DNA of 64,000 bases, from positions 1,554,490-1,618,489 of the forward strand of contig NZ_CP009889.1 in NCBI RefSeq assembly GCF_000788395.1. Direction: 5' to 3'. This document shows, piece by piece, positions 63,062-64,000 of the stretch (position 1 is the first letter of the stretch; each line of letters starts with the position of its first letter). This DNA is from Pseudoalteromonas piratica. GTDB lineage: Bacteria > Pseudomonadota > Gammaproteobacteria > Enterobacterales > Alteromonadaceae. Both the position numbers and the translations under genes were made by a program. The notes beneath the pieces are model-generated. The model saw nothing but the letters and a program-made list of their open reading frames with translations, was not told the origin of the DNA and ran no database searches.

Positions 63062-63992
63062 TATTGCCTCCTTGCACCACAACGCGCCCCGTCATACCCG
63101 GTAAAATTTTTAACTGCTGTGTATCGTCAAACTCAAACACCGCGCGATAGTAGGCATCTTTACCCACTCTTTACGCTCTTCTGGTTGTGTTGAAAGATCG
63201 CTTAATTTTGTAGTAAGTGGCGTATCTTGATACGCATCAAGCGTAAGCGACATTGTTTGCTCTCGCTTTAAGTGCTTATGATCAATTTCGTGCACCCAAG
63301 CTTCTAAATAAAGGCCTGTCATTGCTGGAATTTCAGCAATTTTCCAACCTGGCTGCGCGGTAACCCTGAAAATAATTTAGATCCATACCAAGGGTGATTA
63401 CCATACAAAATAGGGCCTTGATTGGTGGCTTTATGGGTAAGTTTTTGCAAACGTTCTCGGTTTTCTTTTAAGTTAATTTGCAAATGTTCTATTTCGATTT
63501 CTTGCTTGCGAATGTTTACCTGAGCCGTGGTTTTGGCCTCTGCTAGACTTGCTTTGGCTTTGTGCTTTTGAATCACCGCCTGCTCAAGCTTTAGCTGGTT
63601 CTCTTCATAATCAAACGCGCTCAAATGGCTTTTCGGTACGGCCGCATCAATTTTGGCTTTTTCAAGTAACAAATCAGCGCGTGTAAGCGCAAATTCGGCT
63701 TCTAAAATGGCTTGTTTGCCCTTGTTTTGTTGACGCTTTAATTCATCTTGTGCGGTATTAAGGCTTACTTCATCTTGTTCAATGGTGCTGGCAATTGAAC
63801 GCGCCTCAAATACCACAACACATCACCGGGTTTGGCAATTTCGCCCTCAGGTAGCATCCATTCAACTTGAATGCGCCATGTATCACTTTGCGGTGCAAAA
63901 AAGATTTGGCTGTCGCTCGCTTTAATTTCCCCAGTAATAAAAATATTTTGTGATGCAAACACCTGCGTTATAAAAAGAGCGCTTGAAATCAT
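63054..63992 (-). pseudogene. HlyD-type membrane-fusion protein 3, frameshifted, may extend past the window
   Basis: A signal peptide at the start (ATG 63992, MISSALFITQVFAS) is followed by coiled-coil and barrel pieces (EARSIAST, HLQINLKENRERLQKL, MTGLYLEAWVHEIDHKHL) and an end in ...KILPGMTGRVVVQGG. Frame changes at about 63812, 63364-63366 (CCC) and 63163-63165 (CCC) are each repaired by adding one base. The stop at 63054 overlaps the start of protein 2 by 8 bases. The start codon cannot be checked because the window ends. Confidence 0.6.
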
Positions 63993-64000
63993 CAAAGGCA

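Noticed and set aside
1..64000. CRISPR arrays, tRNA, rRNA, replication origins and intact insertion sequences
   Set aside because: I scanned for repeat-spacer patterns, cloverleaf ends, rRNA-like segments and transposase genes and saw none; a covariance search could still find small RNAs.

Overview
The window looks like chromosome of a marine gammaproteobacterium of the Alteromonadales, most likely Pseudoalteromonas or a close relative. The reasons are moderately AT-rich DNA, two TonB-dependent receptors, an OsmC-YcaO fusion, GGDEF, EAL, BLUF and cyclase signalling genes, a secreted collagenase-like protease and a desaturase/ferredoxin-reductase pair. This assignment is an inference from gene content; no rRNA, tRNA, CRISPR array or intact transposase was seen.

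Region by region. 1-3.4 kb: the end of an RDD membrane protein, a small Cys-rich secreted protein, a decayed element with an inverted repeat, and an AT-rich gene coding a PD-(D/E)XK-like plus NACHT/STAND NTPase protein that looks like a defence gene. 3.5-9.9 kb: a methyltransferase, ycaO, small membrane proteins, lipoproteins and an EAL protein. 10.0-13.0 kb: six overlapping or closely spaced minus-strand genes (four small unknown proteins, an FAD monooxygenase, a CAT-fold acyltransferase), a candidate undescribed system. 13.7-15.9 kb: fatty-acid desaturase and its ferredoxin reductase, with twin FabR/DesT-like operators at the promoter. 16.1-20.9 kb: class III adenylate cyclase, a stand-alone BLUF photoreceptor and a TonB receptor. 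21.0-22.8 kb: a guanidine-II riboswitch ahead of a Gdx-type SMR exporter, a secreted unknown protein and a glutamine amidotransferase. 22.9-26.2 kb: a DM13 protein and a two-component pair whose kinase carries a C-terminal globin-like domain.

26.4-43.8 kb: a GDPD lipoprotein, a PQ-loop-like membrane protein with paired palindromic operators, an XRE-membrane regulator, a Cys-rich protein plus His-rich TonB receptor (probably metal uptake), GST, small membrane proteins, a secreted PLA2-like protein, outer-membrane proteins, an SdsA-type alkylsulfatase, a minimal M9 protease and a CHASE4-like/HAMP/GGDEF cyclase. 44.0-52.7 kb: mostly plus-strand small enzymes (GNATs, GrpB, methyltransferases, PhzF, DUF523, GFA, SDR), including a MerR-controlled methyltransferase and an XRE-membrane regulator behind an array of TGTC repeats at exact 11-bp spacing.

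52.8-58.9 kb: a small His-tailed membrane peptide, putP and proB in one operon (proline uptake and synthesis), then a 27-residue open frame, a secreted cyanophycinase and argR (arginine/aspartate metabolism). 59.5-64 kb: an ABC efflux operon with one MacB-type permease and three HlyD-type membrane-fusion proteins. These three genes carry about a dozen single-base frameshifts, almost all repairable by lengthening a short run. That points to poor sequence quality at a contig end, or very recent inactivation. The cognate ATPase is not in the window.
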